Shown here piece after piece: positions 37,562 to 46,160 of a stretch of DNA of 64,000 nt. Origin of the DNA: an uncultured Anaerobiospirillum sp. GTDB lineage: Bacteria; Pseudomonadota; Gammaproteobacteria; Enterobacterales; Succinivibrionaceae. Position 1 is the stretch's first letter. Every line of letters begins with the position of its first letter. Below the pieces are notes generated by a model. The model saw only the letters and a list, made by a program, of their open reading frames with translations, had not been told where the DNA came from and did not search any database. The position numbers were made by a program, and so were the translations under genes. Location of the stretch: contig CALXXU010000003.1 in assembly GCA_944392765.1 (NCBI GenBank), forward strand, positions 1 to 64,000, given 5' to 3'.

Positions 37562-37980
37562 CGTTAATGCCTCCAAAAAGGTTAAACTACTTTAGCCACC
37601 CACAAAGTTAACAGGCGCGGCTCAACTCTCCATCATAATCGATTTTGCCTAAAAGCACACTAAGACGTTAAAAAGTGGCAGGATCAGATCGAATGGGGAG
37701 GAGCGCAGGCAGGACAGCACGTTCAGTGCGCAAGTTCAGTGCTAACACAGGGCTAAAGCTCAGTGCTAAAACACGGCGCTAAGGCACAGGGCTAAAGCTC
37801 AGTGCTAAAGCACAGCTTGCTTGGTGCTGGATCGCAAAATTGGTGGGCTAAAAACAAAACAAGCAAGCTAATGCTTGCTCTTGTAGAAACTGTAACACGA
37901 CACAGTGTAAACCAAGCCACACTGCGTCGTGTCCGCTTGACCTAAGAAACTTAGGTCAGTCAAGCTCAAGAGAGTTACTC
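37562..37980. other. acpP-fabF spacer with three stem-loops and short repeats
   Basis: Reading on the minus strand after acpP: hairpin GACCTAAG-AAA-CTTAGGTC (37939-37957), a long hairpin ACACGACnCAGTGT/ACACTGnGTCGTGT (37895-37932), then a terminator. Further on (about 37730-37815) lie degenerate repeats of CAGTGCTAAAGCACAGGGCTAAAGC. The stacked stems could protect or terminate the abundant acpP mRNA. No gene is supported. Confidence 0.55.
37850..37880 (-). terminator. rho-independent terminator of acpP
   Basis: Minus-strand stem AGCAAGC-ATTA-GCTTGCT followed by TGTTTTGTTTTT. It would make a short acpP-terminated transcript and lower fabF expression. Confidence 0.7.
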
Positions 37981-38223
37981 TTAGTGAGCCTTGATGTAGT
38001 CAATAGCAGCCTGAACGGTGTTGATCTGCTCAGCTTCCTCATCAGGGATCTCAGTATTGAACTCTTCCTCTAAAGCCATTAACAGCTCTACAGTGTCTAA
38101 CGAGTCAGCGCCGAGGTCATTGACAAAGGAAGCCTCAGGAACAACGTCCTCTTCCTTGACACCTAACATGTCAACAATAATCTTCTTTACGCGCTCTTCA
38201 ATGTCAGTGTTGTTATCGCTCAT
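37981..38223 (-). CDS. acpP: acyl carrier protein
   Basis: 80-residue acidic carrier of growing acyl chains. The phosphopantetheine attachment site is Ser41 in [21 protein letters not shown]. The start is the ATG at MSDNNTD, giving the normal size; the frame is open 38 codons upstream but that part is not ACP-like. The Shine-Dalgarno is weak (GGGAA 5 nt upstream). It lies between fabG and fabF as in enteric bacteria, but separated from both by more than 400 bp, suggesting its own promoter and terminator. Confidence 0.97.
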   Translation of the reverse strand: MSDNNTDIEERVKKIIVDMLGVKEEDVVPEASFVNDLGADSLDTVELLMALEEEFNTEIPDEEAEQINTVQAAIDYIKAH

Positions 38224-38686
38224 ATTTCCCGTCAGAGTGCTTTGCACATCTGTCCTATAGTTAGTCACCCAACGAAATGTTGGTGAAAAGAAATCTTGAC
38301 TTGAGACCGACTGCCTTGAGCCGCCCCCAATCCGCAAAAACTGTTCTCACCACCAAGAATCAAGCGGCCTTTGCAACAGGGACCGGAGCCCACTCTTGTT
38401 CATGCCTGATTTGGCTGACTCAACTACCGCTCTTAGCGTAGAGAAAGTTGGAACAGCATAAGCCCCAAGGCTAGGCCTGGGTGGCAACAGTAGTTGCTCC
38501 AACAAAAAGCACCAAGCAAGCCTGATGTTTAACGCTTAGCAACAAGAACTGTTCGCGGCAAATTATATCCAAGATTGGCGTTCATTGGTAGTGAGCTAGC
38601 CTGAAATAACCGGCTTTTTTCGATTACTTTGGCCCGCTTCACACATCCAGCGCCCGTTCTTAGGCTCAGGCACTGGTATGGTAGTG
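38224..38686. other. fabG-acpP spacer, probable acpP promoter region
   Basis: 463 bp, much longer than in E. coli (about 200 bp). Near acpP, a TATAGG-like -10 and a CCAAC/GTTGG dyad are present on the minus strand, but no complete promoter can be fixed. AGCC...GGCTTTTTT (about 38600-38620) is terminator-like on the plus strand only. No gene is supported. Confidence 0.4.
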
Positions 38687-39430
38687 CTACATGTACAAGC
38701 CGCCATTAACATCAACGGTGGTGCCGGTGATGTACTTAGCACCATCGGAGGCTAAGAACAAGGCCGCAGCCGCAATGTCGTCAGCTTGACCAAAGGAGCC
38801 TAAAGGAATGCTCTTTAAGTAGCCTTCCTTGATCTCGTCTTTTAAGGAGGCGGTCATATCCGACTCGATAAAGCCTGGGGCAATGCAGTTAACCGTGATA
38901 TTACGCGAACCTAACTCACGAGCTAAGCTCTTGGTAAAGCCGATTAAACCGGCCTTAGCGGCGGCGTAATTGCACTGGCCAAAGTTGCCCATCTCACCTA
39001 CCACCGAAGTGATATTGATGATACGGCCCGCGCGCTTGCGCATCATGCCACGCATAAAGAGCTGGGAGAGCTTGGCCACTGCGGTTAAATTGCAAGAGAT
39101 AACGGCGTTCCAGTCCTCATCCTTCATCTTCATGAAGAGGCCATCACGGGTGATACCGGCGTTATTGACCAGGATATCAACCTTGTCCCCAGCCTTAGCT
39201 TCAACCTCAGCGACAAAGTCCTCAAAGGTCTCAGGAGCTAAGGCATTTAAGACCAAGCCATGACCCTTGCCTGCTAAGTACTCACTTATGCTGTCCGCAC
39301 CACTTTGCGAGGTAGCGGTACCAATGACGGTGGCATTGGCAGCGGCAAAGCTCTGGGCGATGACCTTACCGATACCACGGCTGGCGCCCGTTACTAATAC
39401 GACCTTACCAGTGAAATCCAAACTAAACAT
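38687..39430 (-). CDS. fabG: 3-oxoacyl-ACP reductase
   Basis: NADPH-dependent short-chain dehydrogenase reducing 3-ketoacyl-ACP. Cofactor motif GASRGIG at residues 15-21, NNAG at 89-92, catalytic Ser142, Tyr155 and Lys159 (YAAAK). 247 residues. GAGGAG lies 5 nt before the ATG. fabD ends 48 nt upstream, and that gap is filled by a duplication of the fabD 3' end. Confidence 0.97.
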   Translation of the reverse strand: MFSLDFTGKVVLVTGASRGIGKVIAQSFAAANATVIGTATSQSGADSISEYLAGKGHGLVLNALAPETFEDFVAEVEAKAGDKVDILVNNAGITRDGLFMKMKDEDWNAVISCNLTAVAKLSQLFMRGMMRKRAGRIINITSVVGEMGNFGQCNYAAAKAGLIGFTKSLARELGSRNITVNCIAPGFIESDMTASLKDEIKEGYLKSIPLGSFGQADDIAAAALFLASDGAKYITGTTVDVNGGLYM

Positions 39431-39444
39431 CTCGGCTCCTCAAA

Positions 39445-39488
39445 TCCAAACACACGACTAAGCTAAGTCCAAACACGACTAAGCTAAG
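39445..39488. repeat. duplicated 3' end of fabD (21/23-nt units)
   Basis: Unit 39468-39488 contains the last codons and TAG stop of fabD. Unit 39445-39467 repeats it with a 2-nt insertion (minus-strand core CTTAGCTTAGTCGTG...TTTGGA). Both fall in the fabD-fabG junction. Confidence 0.8.
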
Positions 39489-40417
39489 GAGGCTAAGACC
39501 TTCTCTAAATCCTCAGGGGCAGCAATATTGCCCGTGACCAGGCTGCGGTCAATCTTGCGATTAAGACCGGTTAAGACGCGACCTGGGCCGACCTCAATTA
39601 AAGCCTCAATGCCATCGGCCTTCATCTTCTGTACCGACTCAACCCAACGAACCGAGCCGATTAGCTGCTTAACTAAGCAGTCTACGATATCAGCCTGAGA
39701 GGTGACGGCAGCGGCGGTTACATTAGCATAAACCGGAATAGTAGCGTCCTTAAGCTGCAATGCAGACAGGGCCTCGCCCAGTTTATCGGCAGCACTTTGC
39801 ATCATTGGGCAGTGCGAAGGAACCGAAACGGCTAATGGCACGCAGCGCTTAGCGCCCTTAGCGGTGAAGATTTCACCGGCACGAGCTACGGCATCCTTAG
39901 CGCCGGAAATTACCACCTGACCTGGGGTGTTGAAGTTAGCAGCCCAGACTCCGTCCCCTTCCTGCGAGGCCTCGGCGCAACCTGCGATCACGGCGTCATC
40001 ATCTAAACCTAAGACTGCCATCATGGCACCGACCCCAGCTGGTACAGCATCTTGCATTGCTTGACCACGCAGACGAACTAAGCGGACGGCATCAGCAAAA
40101 TCTAAAGCACCAGCAGCCACTAAAGCTGAATACTCACCTAAGGAGTGACCGGCGACGGCCTTAGGGGCTGCCTCACCTAAAGCAGCCTTAAAGGCACGGT
40201 AAGCGGCGATCGAGGCGGTTAAGATCGCAGGCTGGGTGATCTCAGTCTTATTGAGCTCAGCCTCAGGGCCATTTAAGACGATCGACTTTAAGTCATAGCC
40301 TAAAGCGTCATTGGCCTCAGCAAAGGTCTGAGCGACCACCTCATTGCTCATAAAGGTGGATAACATGCCCACCGACTGGGAGCCCTGACCTGGGAATACG
40401 ACTGCAAATGACTTCAT
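39479..40417 (-). CDS. fabD: malonyl-CoA:ACP transacylase
   Basis: Transfers malonyl from CoA to ACP. The nucleophile is Ser92 in GHSLGEYSAL; the oxyanion-hole Gln is in FPGQGSQ (residues 8-14); the partner His is in SVPSHCPMM (about 201). 312 residues. The only strong Shine-Dalgarno (GGAGGAG) is 27 nt upstream of the ATG and is separated from it by a hairpin plus T6 run (see the regulatory entry). Follows fabH. Confidence 0.97.
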   Translation of the reverse strand: MKSFAVVFPGQGSQSVGMLSTFMSNEVVAQTFAEANDALGYDLKSIVLNGPEAELNKTEITQPAILTASIAAYRAFKAALGEAAPKAVAGHSLGEYSALVAAGALDFADAVRLVRLRGQAMQDAVPAGVGAMMAVLGLDDDAVIAGCAEASQEGDGVWAANFNTPGQVVISGAKDAVARAGEIFTAKGAKRCVPLAVSVPSHCPMMQSAADKLGEALSALQLKDATIPVYANVTAAAVTSQADIVDCLVKQLIGSVRWVESVQKMKADGIEALIEVGPGRVLTGLNRKIDRSLVTGNIAAPEDLEKVLASLA

Positions 40418-40422
40418 AAACC

Positions 40423-40450
40423 AAAAAACCGCAGTGTTGCGGTCTCCTCC
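40423..40450 (-). promoter_or_regulatory. Shine-Dalgarno / hairpin / U-run leader of fabD
   Basis: Minus-strand order: GGAGGAG (40450-40444), hairpin ACCGCA-ACAC-TGCGGT (40443-40428), T6 (to 40423), then 5 nt to the fabD ATG. The hairpin with U-run looks like a small intrinsic terminator. If it forms after transcription it also brings the distant Shine-Dalgarno to about 11 nt from the start. Confidence 0.6.
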
Positions 40451-40513
40451 TACAACGCAAAAGGTGGGAAATCAGGCGCGCCCTGAGCTCAGAGCGCCAA
40501 GCCTGAGCAAAGC

Positions 40514-41485
40514 CTAGTAGCGGACTAAGGCGGCGCCCCAAACGAAGCCGCCACCAAAGGACTCAAGCAATAAATTGTGACCGCGCTGAATGCGCCCTTG
40601 GCGAATACCCTCATCTAAGGCTAATGGCACCGACGCCGCCGAGGTGTTGCCTTGCTTATCTAAGGTCACGATCACCTGGGACATATCAAGCTTGAGCTTA
40701 CGGGCAGTGGCAGTGATGATACGCAGATTGGCTTGGTGTGGAACCAAGAAATCAAGCTGATCCTCGCTCATACCGGCCTCTTGGAGCGTGTCCTTAACTA
40801 AGGAGGCGAGGATAGTCACGGCATGCTTGAAGACGTCGTTGCCCTTCATATAGAGATAGGCGCCATCATTGGTCTCGCCTGGGGCTAAATCTTGAGTGCG
40901 CTTTGGAACCGGCAGCTTGAGTAAATCGCCACGGGTTGGATCTGAGGACAGCTTAATGGCCAAGGTACCAGGCTCATCGGAGGCACCCAAGACACAAGCG
41001 CCCGCACCATCACCAAAGAGGATGATAGTGGTGCGATCATCATTCGCGCAGGCATGGGATAAGGAATCAACGCCCACGATCAGGACGTTCTTGGCCTGGC
41101 CGCACATAATCATATTGTGGGCGATGCTGTAGGCATAACTGAAACCGGCGCACGCAGCCGCCACATCAAAAGCGATCGGAGCACCAATACCTAAGGCCAG
41201 CGCAATTTCGCAAGCGGCCGAAGGGAAGGCATTAGCTCCCGAGGTGGTAGCGCAGATCACCGCATCGATCGATGATGGCTCTAAACCTGCGGCCTCGAGC
41301 GCCTGCTTGGCGGCACAAGTACCCATATAAGCTGCAGTCTCTTGGGCTGAAGCAATGCGCCGCTCATGGATACCCGTGCGCTCAACAATCCACGTGTCAG
41401 AGGTTTCCACCATCTGCTCTAAATCGGCATTAGTTCTAACTTGCGTTGGCAAATATCCGCCAGTACCTAAGATTCTGGTAAACAA
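40514..41485 (-). CDS. fabH: 3-oxoacyl-ACP synthase III (KAS III)
   Basis: Starts fatty-acid synthesis by condensing acetyl-CoA with malonyl-ACP. Catalytic Cys in VAAACAGFSYAY, His in VPHQANLRI, Asn in GNTSAAS. I start at TTG, giving MFTRILGTGGYLPTQVRTN, which puts the Cys at position 112 as in E. coli FabH. GGAG is 11 nt upstream, while two in-frame GTG codons upstream overlap or nearly touch GGAG. 323 residues. It lies after plsX with a 242-bp gap. Confidence 0.95.
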   Translation of the reverse strand: MFTRILGTGGYLPTQVRTNADLEQMVETSDTWIVERTGIHERRIASAQETAAYMGTCAAKQALEAAGLEPSSIDAVICATTSGANAFPSAACEIALALGIGAPIAFDVAAACAGFSYAYSIAHNMIMCGQAKNVLIVGVDSLSHACANDDRTTIILFGDGAGACVLGASDEPGTLAIKLSSDPTRGDLLKLPVPKRTQDLAPGETNDGAYLYMKGNDVFKHAVTILASLVKDTLQEAGMSEDQLDFLVPHQANLRIITATARKLKLDMSQVIVTLDKQGNTSAASVPLALDEGIRQGRIQRGHNLLLESFGGGFVWGAALVRY

Positions 41486-41660
41486 AACTATCACCACTCC
41501 AGAGAATGAGACACATGGCCTAAGAAAGCGTCACGAGAACAGCGACCTAAGACCGACTTCACAAAATAATCATTGTGCCATTAATACGGCCGTTTTGATA
41601 GCCTTAGCCCAAAATTATCGGGTCAGGACCACGCCAATTTACTGCATGGCCCCCTGCCTA

Positions 41661-41744
41661 CTACAACGTAGCCCTATTCTGCTTACAGTGCGGCCCGCTG
41701 CCAGCTACAGCGTAGCCCGCTACCTGCTTACTGCGCAGCTAAGG
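41661..41744. repeat. about 44-nt repeat at the 3' end of plsX
   Basis: Unit 41661-41704 and unit 41705-41744 share CTACArCGTAGCCC...CTGCTTACnG(T/C)GC. The second contains the plsX stop codon. A shorter third similarity (TTTACTGCATGGCCCCCTGCC) precedes them. Confidence 0.65.
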
Positions 41745-42774
41745 CCTCTTGCATCTTCGAGGCAAGATTGGACTGCGCGGCGCGTGCGGCTTCAACCATA
41801 GCTACGGCCAAAGCTTCCTTGCCCGCTGCCGCATGGGACTTAACCACGATGCCGTTGACGCCCAAGAGCACCGAGCCATTGTATTGCCATGGCAAGAGCC
41901 AATCTGGGCGGGCCATCTTGGCAAAGACTTTCTTCATACCGGAACTATTAGCGTAGAGGTTAGCCACGCCCTCAGCGGCCTTTAAGGCCACATTGCCGGT
42001 AAAGCCATCGGTCACGATGACATCGGCATCATCGTTAAAAATGCGGTTCGCCTCGATAAAGCCGGTAAATTGTAAGGAGCGATCTTGCTCTAAAAGTTCC
42101 TTAGTGCGCTGCACCAGGGCGTTACCCTTGCCCAGCTCCACGCCGACATTGAGCACGGCAAGACGTGGATGCGGCCGCTCGAGCGAGAGCTCCGCACAAG
42201 CATGGCCCAAGCAGGCAAAATCAAATAAATCAGAAGGAGTGCAGGTGGCGTTAGCCCCCAAATCGAGCATCAGAGCAAAGCGCTGCGGGCCAACCGGAAT
42301 ACGCGCGGCAAAGCACGGACGCACCGCGCCACCCCGCCCTGGTACCCCTAACTTCTCTTTGAGCTTAGCCTTGGCAGCAGATAGGTGCTGTACCCCTAAG
42401 ATATGGCGTGCTAAGCACACTAAAGGGCCGGTACCGCCACTGGAGAGCATCGCTTGCGCTTGTCCTGATTTGACACACTCTAAGGCTTGCACCATGGCGC
42501 TATGGCGAAAGTTGGTCAAGACCGAGCGCGGGGGCTCATCTTGCGGAATGCTTTGCTGCGCGAGGCGAAACTCAAAGCGCTTCTTATTGACCCCCGCCTT
42601 GGTCAAATCAAGCTCGAGCTGGGAGCTGCCAAAGACGATCAGGTACAAGCTTGGGTACATCGCAAGCGCAAAGCGCACAGCATCGACGACTGGGCGGGTA
42701 TCTAAGTGATCACCACCGGTACCATCTAAAGCCACCGTGCATTGCTCATTGGCGCTACCTGCCAAAAGTGCCAT
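41728..42774 (-). CDS. plsX: phosphate acyltransferase PlsX
   Basis: Converts acyl-ACP to acyl-phosphate for phospholipid synthesis; peripheral membrane enzyme. N-terminal VALDGTGGDH replaces the common ALDAMGGD; SSGGTGPLVCLARHIL, LMLDLGANATCTP, LNVGVELGKGN and VTDGFTGNVALK follow in family order. GAGGAG lies 4-5 nt before the chosen ATG; the longer frame adds 12 unlikely residues. 348 residues. In relatives it follows rpmF directly; here a DNA methyltransferase gene and more than 500 bp separate them. Confidence 0.94.
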   Translation of the reverse strand: MALLAGSANEQCTVALDGTGGDHLDTRPVVDAVRFALAMYPSLYLIVFGSSQLELDLTKAGVNKKRFEFRLAQQSIPQDEPPRSVLTNFRHSAMVQALECVKSGQAQAMLSSGGTGPLVCLARHILGVQHLSAAKAKLKEKLGVPGRGGAVRPCFAARIPVGPQRFALMLDLGANATCTPSDLFDFACLGHACAELSLERPHPRLAVLNVGVELGKGNALVQRTKELLEQDRSLQFTGFIEANRIFNDDADVIVTDGFTGNVALKAAEGVANLYANSSGMKKVFAKMARPDWLLPWQYNGSVLLGVNGIVVKSHAAAGKEALAVAMVEAARAAQSNLASKMQEALAAQ

Positions 42775-43329
42775 AGGTCTCCTCACACAACTAAGAAACA
42801 ATCCAACCACAACGGCTCAGCTTAGCAAAAAGGGCCGCCGCTGTCGCCCCCACCTCATCAATCTTGCTGGCTTTCCCCGCAAACTTACGCACCTAAAGGC
42901 CGTCCCAGAGCATAAACGATGCTCAGGGTACGTTTACGTTGCGCCGCACGGGCGAGCATAGCGCCCGCTTAGTGTCCTGGCGCTCACGGCACGGGCGGCG
43001 GGAGCCACCACCCGTAAGCTAAAACAAGCTCACAACCCCAGACTACCACTGATAAATCTCCGGCGTCCTATCACTCGTGTTGGGGCATACCCTGAGCGTA
43101 AACCGCCGCTTAATGCTCTATCCCTGAGGCCACGGGCGTTGGCTCCCGCCCGCCAACCCCCGCCACCGCCCATGGCCTAGGGGAGGGAGCTTGCTCAAGA
43201 GCGCAAGTCAGCCCTTGGTGTGTGCCCCAAGAAATGTGATGAGCAGACGGTTCACATCAATGATGAATCCAAGCAGGCCGCTATTAAGACTGGCATGATG
43301 CTGTTCCCGAGACTTTCCTAGGACAGCGG
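42775..43329. other. plsX-methyltransferase spacer with paired inverted segments
   Basis: No gene is supported. GCTCAGGGTA (about 42925) is inverted as TACCCTGAGC (about 43088), and GGCGGGAGCCA (about 42993) as TGGCTCCCGCC (about 43140). The two pairs cross rather than nest, so they cannot form one simple hairpin. GC-rich CACGGGCG motifs recur three times. It marks the downstream edge of the inserted methyltransferase segment. Confidence 0.45.
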
Positions 43330-44511
43330 TTATACGGACGATACTTTGTTGCAGTCCGTCCCCTGAGCAAGCGTCTCTGACACTGCTGTAAGGATGGTTT
43401 GGGCTAAGCGCACTGGAACAGCATTGCCAATCTGCTTCATGCAGTCTGACCAAGTGCCCGCAAAGCTGTAGGAATCAGGAAAGGTCTGCAAGCGTGCCGC
43501 CTCGCGTACCGTAAGATAACGATATTTGCCGCCACCTAAATCTAGCATATTCTCACCACCTGGTACGCCGTGCGCTCCAGCCTTGATCGTCTTAGCCGGA
43601 AGGTCGAGCACGCTGCCGGTGTGTCCAGGGTAGCTCCGAGCACCTGGTTGATAGACATGGCCCGAAAACAAGAGGCAGGCGCTCGCGCTAGGCTCAGGAA
43701 GATCCGAGAGCACATCACGCACGGTACACCACGGCCGCAGTCCTTGAGCGTGAATGCGCTCACGCACCGCAGCAGAAACCTTGCTTCTGACCCAATCTTG
43801 CGGTGGTCTTAGGTTATAACGCTCCCAATAGGAGCCACCTTTTTCCTGCTCACACAGCAAGGCTTCCTTGCAATGCGTAGGTTCAGGGAAAGAAAAGCTT
43901 AAGTCAAGATCGCTTCTGAAGCCCACAATGAACACGCGCTCGCGCCGTTGCGGCACTCCATAGTCAGCTGCGTTCACAAGGCGCCAGACCACACGGTACG
44001 TCAGACCTGACTGGTAGCCTGAGGTTTTGAGCTGTTCCAGCCGCGCCAGATGCTCCAGCCAGCTCTCATCTTCCTTAAGAGTGACCTCGGGATAGGTTAA
44101 ACGCAAAATAATGTAGCTAAAGTAAGTAGCAAAGCTTTCACGCAGCAGCCCCTTGACGTTTTCCAGCACAAAACAGCTCGGTTGAGTCTGTCTAATCACG
44201 CTCACCGCCGCTGGAAACATATCGCGTTTGTCGTTATGAGCAAGCCCCTTACCCCCAAGCGAAAAGGGCTGGCAAGGAGGTCCGCCGGTTACAATGTCAA
44301 TATGCCCCAGATGCTCAAACGACACAGTGCGCACATCCTGGGTCAAGATCACCGGGCTTGCAGCATGGAATAGCTGTTGAGCATTGTGACGGAGCGTGCT
44401 ACCAGCCACCGGGTTGATTTCAACCATGGCTTGATGCTCGAGACCACAAAGGGCTCCGCCTAGGGCTAATCCCCCAGCCCCTGCAAACAGTTCAACTGAA
44501 CTAAACCCCAC
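43330..44511 (-). CDS. C5-cytosine DNA methyltransferase (orphan)
   Basis: AdoMet-dependent DNA cytosine-5 methyltransferase. Motif I LFAGAGGLALG (8-18), catalytic motif IV GGPPCQPFS with Cys80, motif VI FVLENVKG (about 113-120), motif VIII PQRRERVFIVGF, a target-recognition region (about 215-335), motif IX RLQTFPDSY and motif X GNAVP. The start is GTG with GAGGG 8 nt upstream. 393 residues, complete. No restriction endonuclease or Vsr gene is adjacent, so it is either solitary or the partner was lost. It interrupts the conserved rpmF-plsX neighbourhood, pointing to insertion. The recognition sequence cannot be deduced. Confidence 0.93.
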   Translation of the reverse strand: MGFSSVELFAGAGGLALGGALCGLEHQAMVEINPVAGSTLRHNAQQLFHAASPVILTQDVRTVSFEHLGHIDIVTGGPPCQPFSLGGKGLAHNDKRDMFPAAVSVIRQTQPSCFVLENVKGLLRESFATYFSYIILRLTYPEVTLKEDESWLEHLARLEQLKTSGYQSGLTYRVVWRLVNAADYGVPQRRERVFIVGFRSDLDLSFSFPEPTHCKEALLCEQEKGGSYWERYNLRPPQDWVRSKVSAAVRERIHAQGLRPWCTVRDVLSDLPEPSASACLLFSGHVYQPGARSYPGHTGSVLDLPAKTIKAGAHGVPGGENMLDLGGGKYRYLTVREAARLQTFPDSYSFAGTWSDCMKQIGNAVPVRLAQTILTAVSETLAQGTDCNKVSSV

Positions 44512-44874
44512 AACAATAACCCTCAGTCAACCCCAATAACGATTACTTACTTTAGCACAATGATGCCATCAGAGCACTGATAAAACAGCTAATTTATCAG
44601 CTTTCCCACTAGTGTTGAGGCTTTGCATAGATATCCAGTTCTGACTCGCCACAGCCATCAGATAACAACAAAGGAATAGTCTCGATCGACGTAAGGATCG
44701 GCTCAGGCAATTGGGGTGATGTCACGCAGGAAAAGCTTTGAGAGAGGAGAGAGGCAAGAAGGAGTAGATAGCAGCTAGGAGGGGTAGAGACAACAACGGG
44801 GCTCATGAGGCCCCGTCGTGCAGCTTGAAAGCTGCTAAATCTATGCTTTAGCGCTAAAGCAGAGCAAGCTGGAT
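44512..44874. other. rpmF-methyltransferase spacer with stem-loops
   Basis: After rpmF on the minus strand: a perfect palindrome GCTTTAGCGCTAAAGC (44845-44860), CAGCTT/AAGCTG (about 44821-44834), and a GC-rich hairpin ACGGGGC/GCCCCGT (44796-44816) followed by TTGTTGT, a likely terminator separating rpmF from the methyltransferase gene. The 65-codon frame at 44609-44806 has no ribosome site and is not supported. Confidence 0.55.
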
Positions 44875-45060
44875 TTAGAAGTCTTCGCCAGCCTTGAAGA
44901 TAACCTTCTTGCCACGATAGTAACCAGACTCGGTTACGTGGTGACGAATGTGGGTCTCGCCAGTTACCTTATCAGTCGATAACTGTAAAGCGGTTAAAGC
45001 ATCATGGGTACGACGCTTGTCACGACGCGAACGAGATTGGTGGTTCTGTGGAACGGCCAT
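44875..45060 (-). CDS. rpmF: 50S ribosomal protein L32
   Basis: 61 residues; N-terminus [21 protein letters not shown] is diagnostic. The second zinc-type Cys pair seen in some L32 proteins is absent, as in the Cys-minus (enteric-like) form. AGGAG lies 7 nt before the ATG. It follows yceD as in related genomes, but 389 bp away rather than about 50. Confidence 0.97.
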   Translation of the reverse strand: MAVPQNHQSRSRRDKRRTHDALTALQLSTDKVTGETHIRHHVTESGYYRGKKVIFKAGEDF

Positions 45061-45334
45061 TTATAGTCTCCTAAACTATTTCTAAAAGTCGCCTCAAGCA
45101 AACTGCCAGATGGCGCTTGGCACCTTGCTTAGCAGCTGTGGGCTGCCGCAGATCACTGGACCTAGCTTCAGGTCACCGGACCCGCCTTCAAAGGAGGCGC
45201 TTTGGTGCTTTATTTGATCAAAAAAAGACAGTCACGACCATTAGGCTTTCCCAAGCCATGCTCGTGGACGCGTCATTATAGTGAGAACGCCTTACTTATG
45301 CAAGGGCGATCACAAAACCTAGCATTGGCCCCAA

Positions 45335-45454
45335 CTAAGACCAGGGCTTTAGCCTCGACCAAGACCTAGGCTTTAGTCCCAACCAAGACCTGAGCTTTGG
45401 CTCTATTAAGACCTAGGCTTGAGGCCCTATTAAGAGCTGGGCTTGAGTCCTACT
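45335..45454. repeat. 24-nt tandem repeat ending at the yceD stop codon
   Basis: Five units at 45335-45358, 45359-45382, 45383-45406, 45407-45430 and 45431-45454, consensus CCAAGACCTAGGCTTTAGTCCCAA (plus strand, diverged). The last unit covers the yceD TAG (45450-45452). A sixth weak unit (AAAACCTAGCATTGGCCCC) precedes the array. Confidence 0.8.
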
Positions 45455-45992
45455 GCTTGAGATTGCCCTTTAAAGCGGCCAAGGCAGCAAATGGGTTTTC
45501 TTGGGCCTCAGGGGCGACCTCGCCGTAGCTCCAGGAAGAGCCCTCACGTGAGCACGCAGGATCATCCTCGTCGTGGCGTGGGAAGGCTGGGATCTCTAAG
45601 ATCAAGCCATCTTCAATAATGTCGTAGAGATCGATCTTGCCGGAGTCAGTAAATTCAATGAACTCGTACTTCTCCAAGAGATTGCAGGCCTTAGCGCGCT
45701 CATAGTCTGGGGTTAAGACAAAGTCTAAGCACAGGTGCTGAACAAATTCTTCGTTGCAGCGCTCACACACCAAGACCACATCGGCCTCGGCTGTGCCTTT
45801 AACCAAGCGCATCGAATTTAAATCACGCTCAAAGGAGATCGTGGCGACCACCGGCCCCTCTACGCGCACCACTGACTCTAATAAACGAGGAATGTCCGTA
45901 AGCTCAATGCGAGCGCTGTCATAGCGTGCATTAGCGGTAATGCACTTATCTAGATCGATTTCACGTGGTAATAACACCTTGGCATTATCCAT
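45450..45992 (-). CDS. yceD: YceD/DUF177 family protein (23S rRNA accumulation protein)
   Basis: 180 residues. Central LVCERCNEEFVQHL with the conserved Cys pair (76 and 79), acidic middle, and the ENPFAALAALKGN C-terminal signature are typical of YceD, which in E. coli is linked to 23S rRNA accumulation and co-transcribed with rpmF. A GGGGGC purine stretch lies 7 nt before the ATG, immediately after a 12-nt homopolymer T run on the coding strand. Transcribed toward rpmF. Confidence 0.93.
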   Translation of the reverse strand: MDNAKVLLPREIDLDKCITANARYDSARIELTDIPRLLESVVRVEGPVVATISFERDLNSMRLVKGTAEADVVLVCERCNEEFVQHLCLDFVLTPDYERAKACNLLEKYEFIEFTDSGKIDLYDIIEDGLILEIPAFPRHDEDDPACSREGSSWSYGEVAPEAQENPFAALAALKGNLKQ

Positions 45993-46160
45993 GACTGAAG
46001 CCCCCGCAAAAAAAAAAAATTAAACCGACTGACGGCGCTAAAAGCGCGCCATTATCGCACGGATGCCTCTATTATCCCATGATCAGCCCAGCGACTGGAG
46101 CAAAGTTTGCTTACCCCAGCCCTAGGTTAACCAGATTTGCCGGGAGATCGGGAGTAAAAG

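Noticed and set aside
43208..43453. 81-codon frame overlapping the methyltransferase 3' end
   Set aside because: Overlaps a strongly supported gene in another frame, has no ribosome site, and does not resemble a Vsr or endonuclease fragment.
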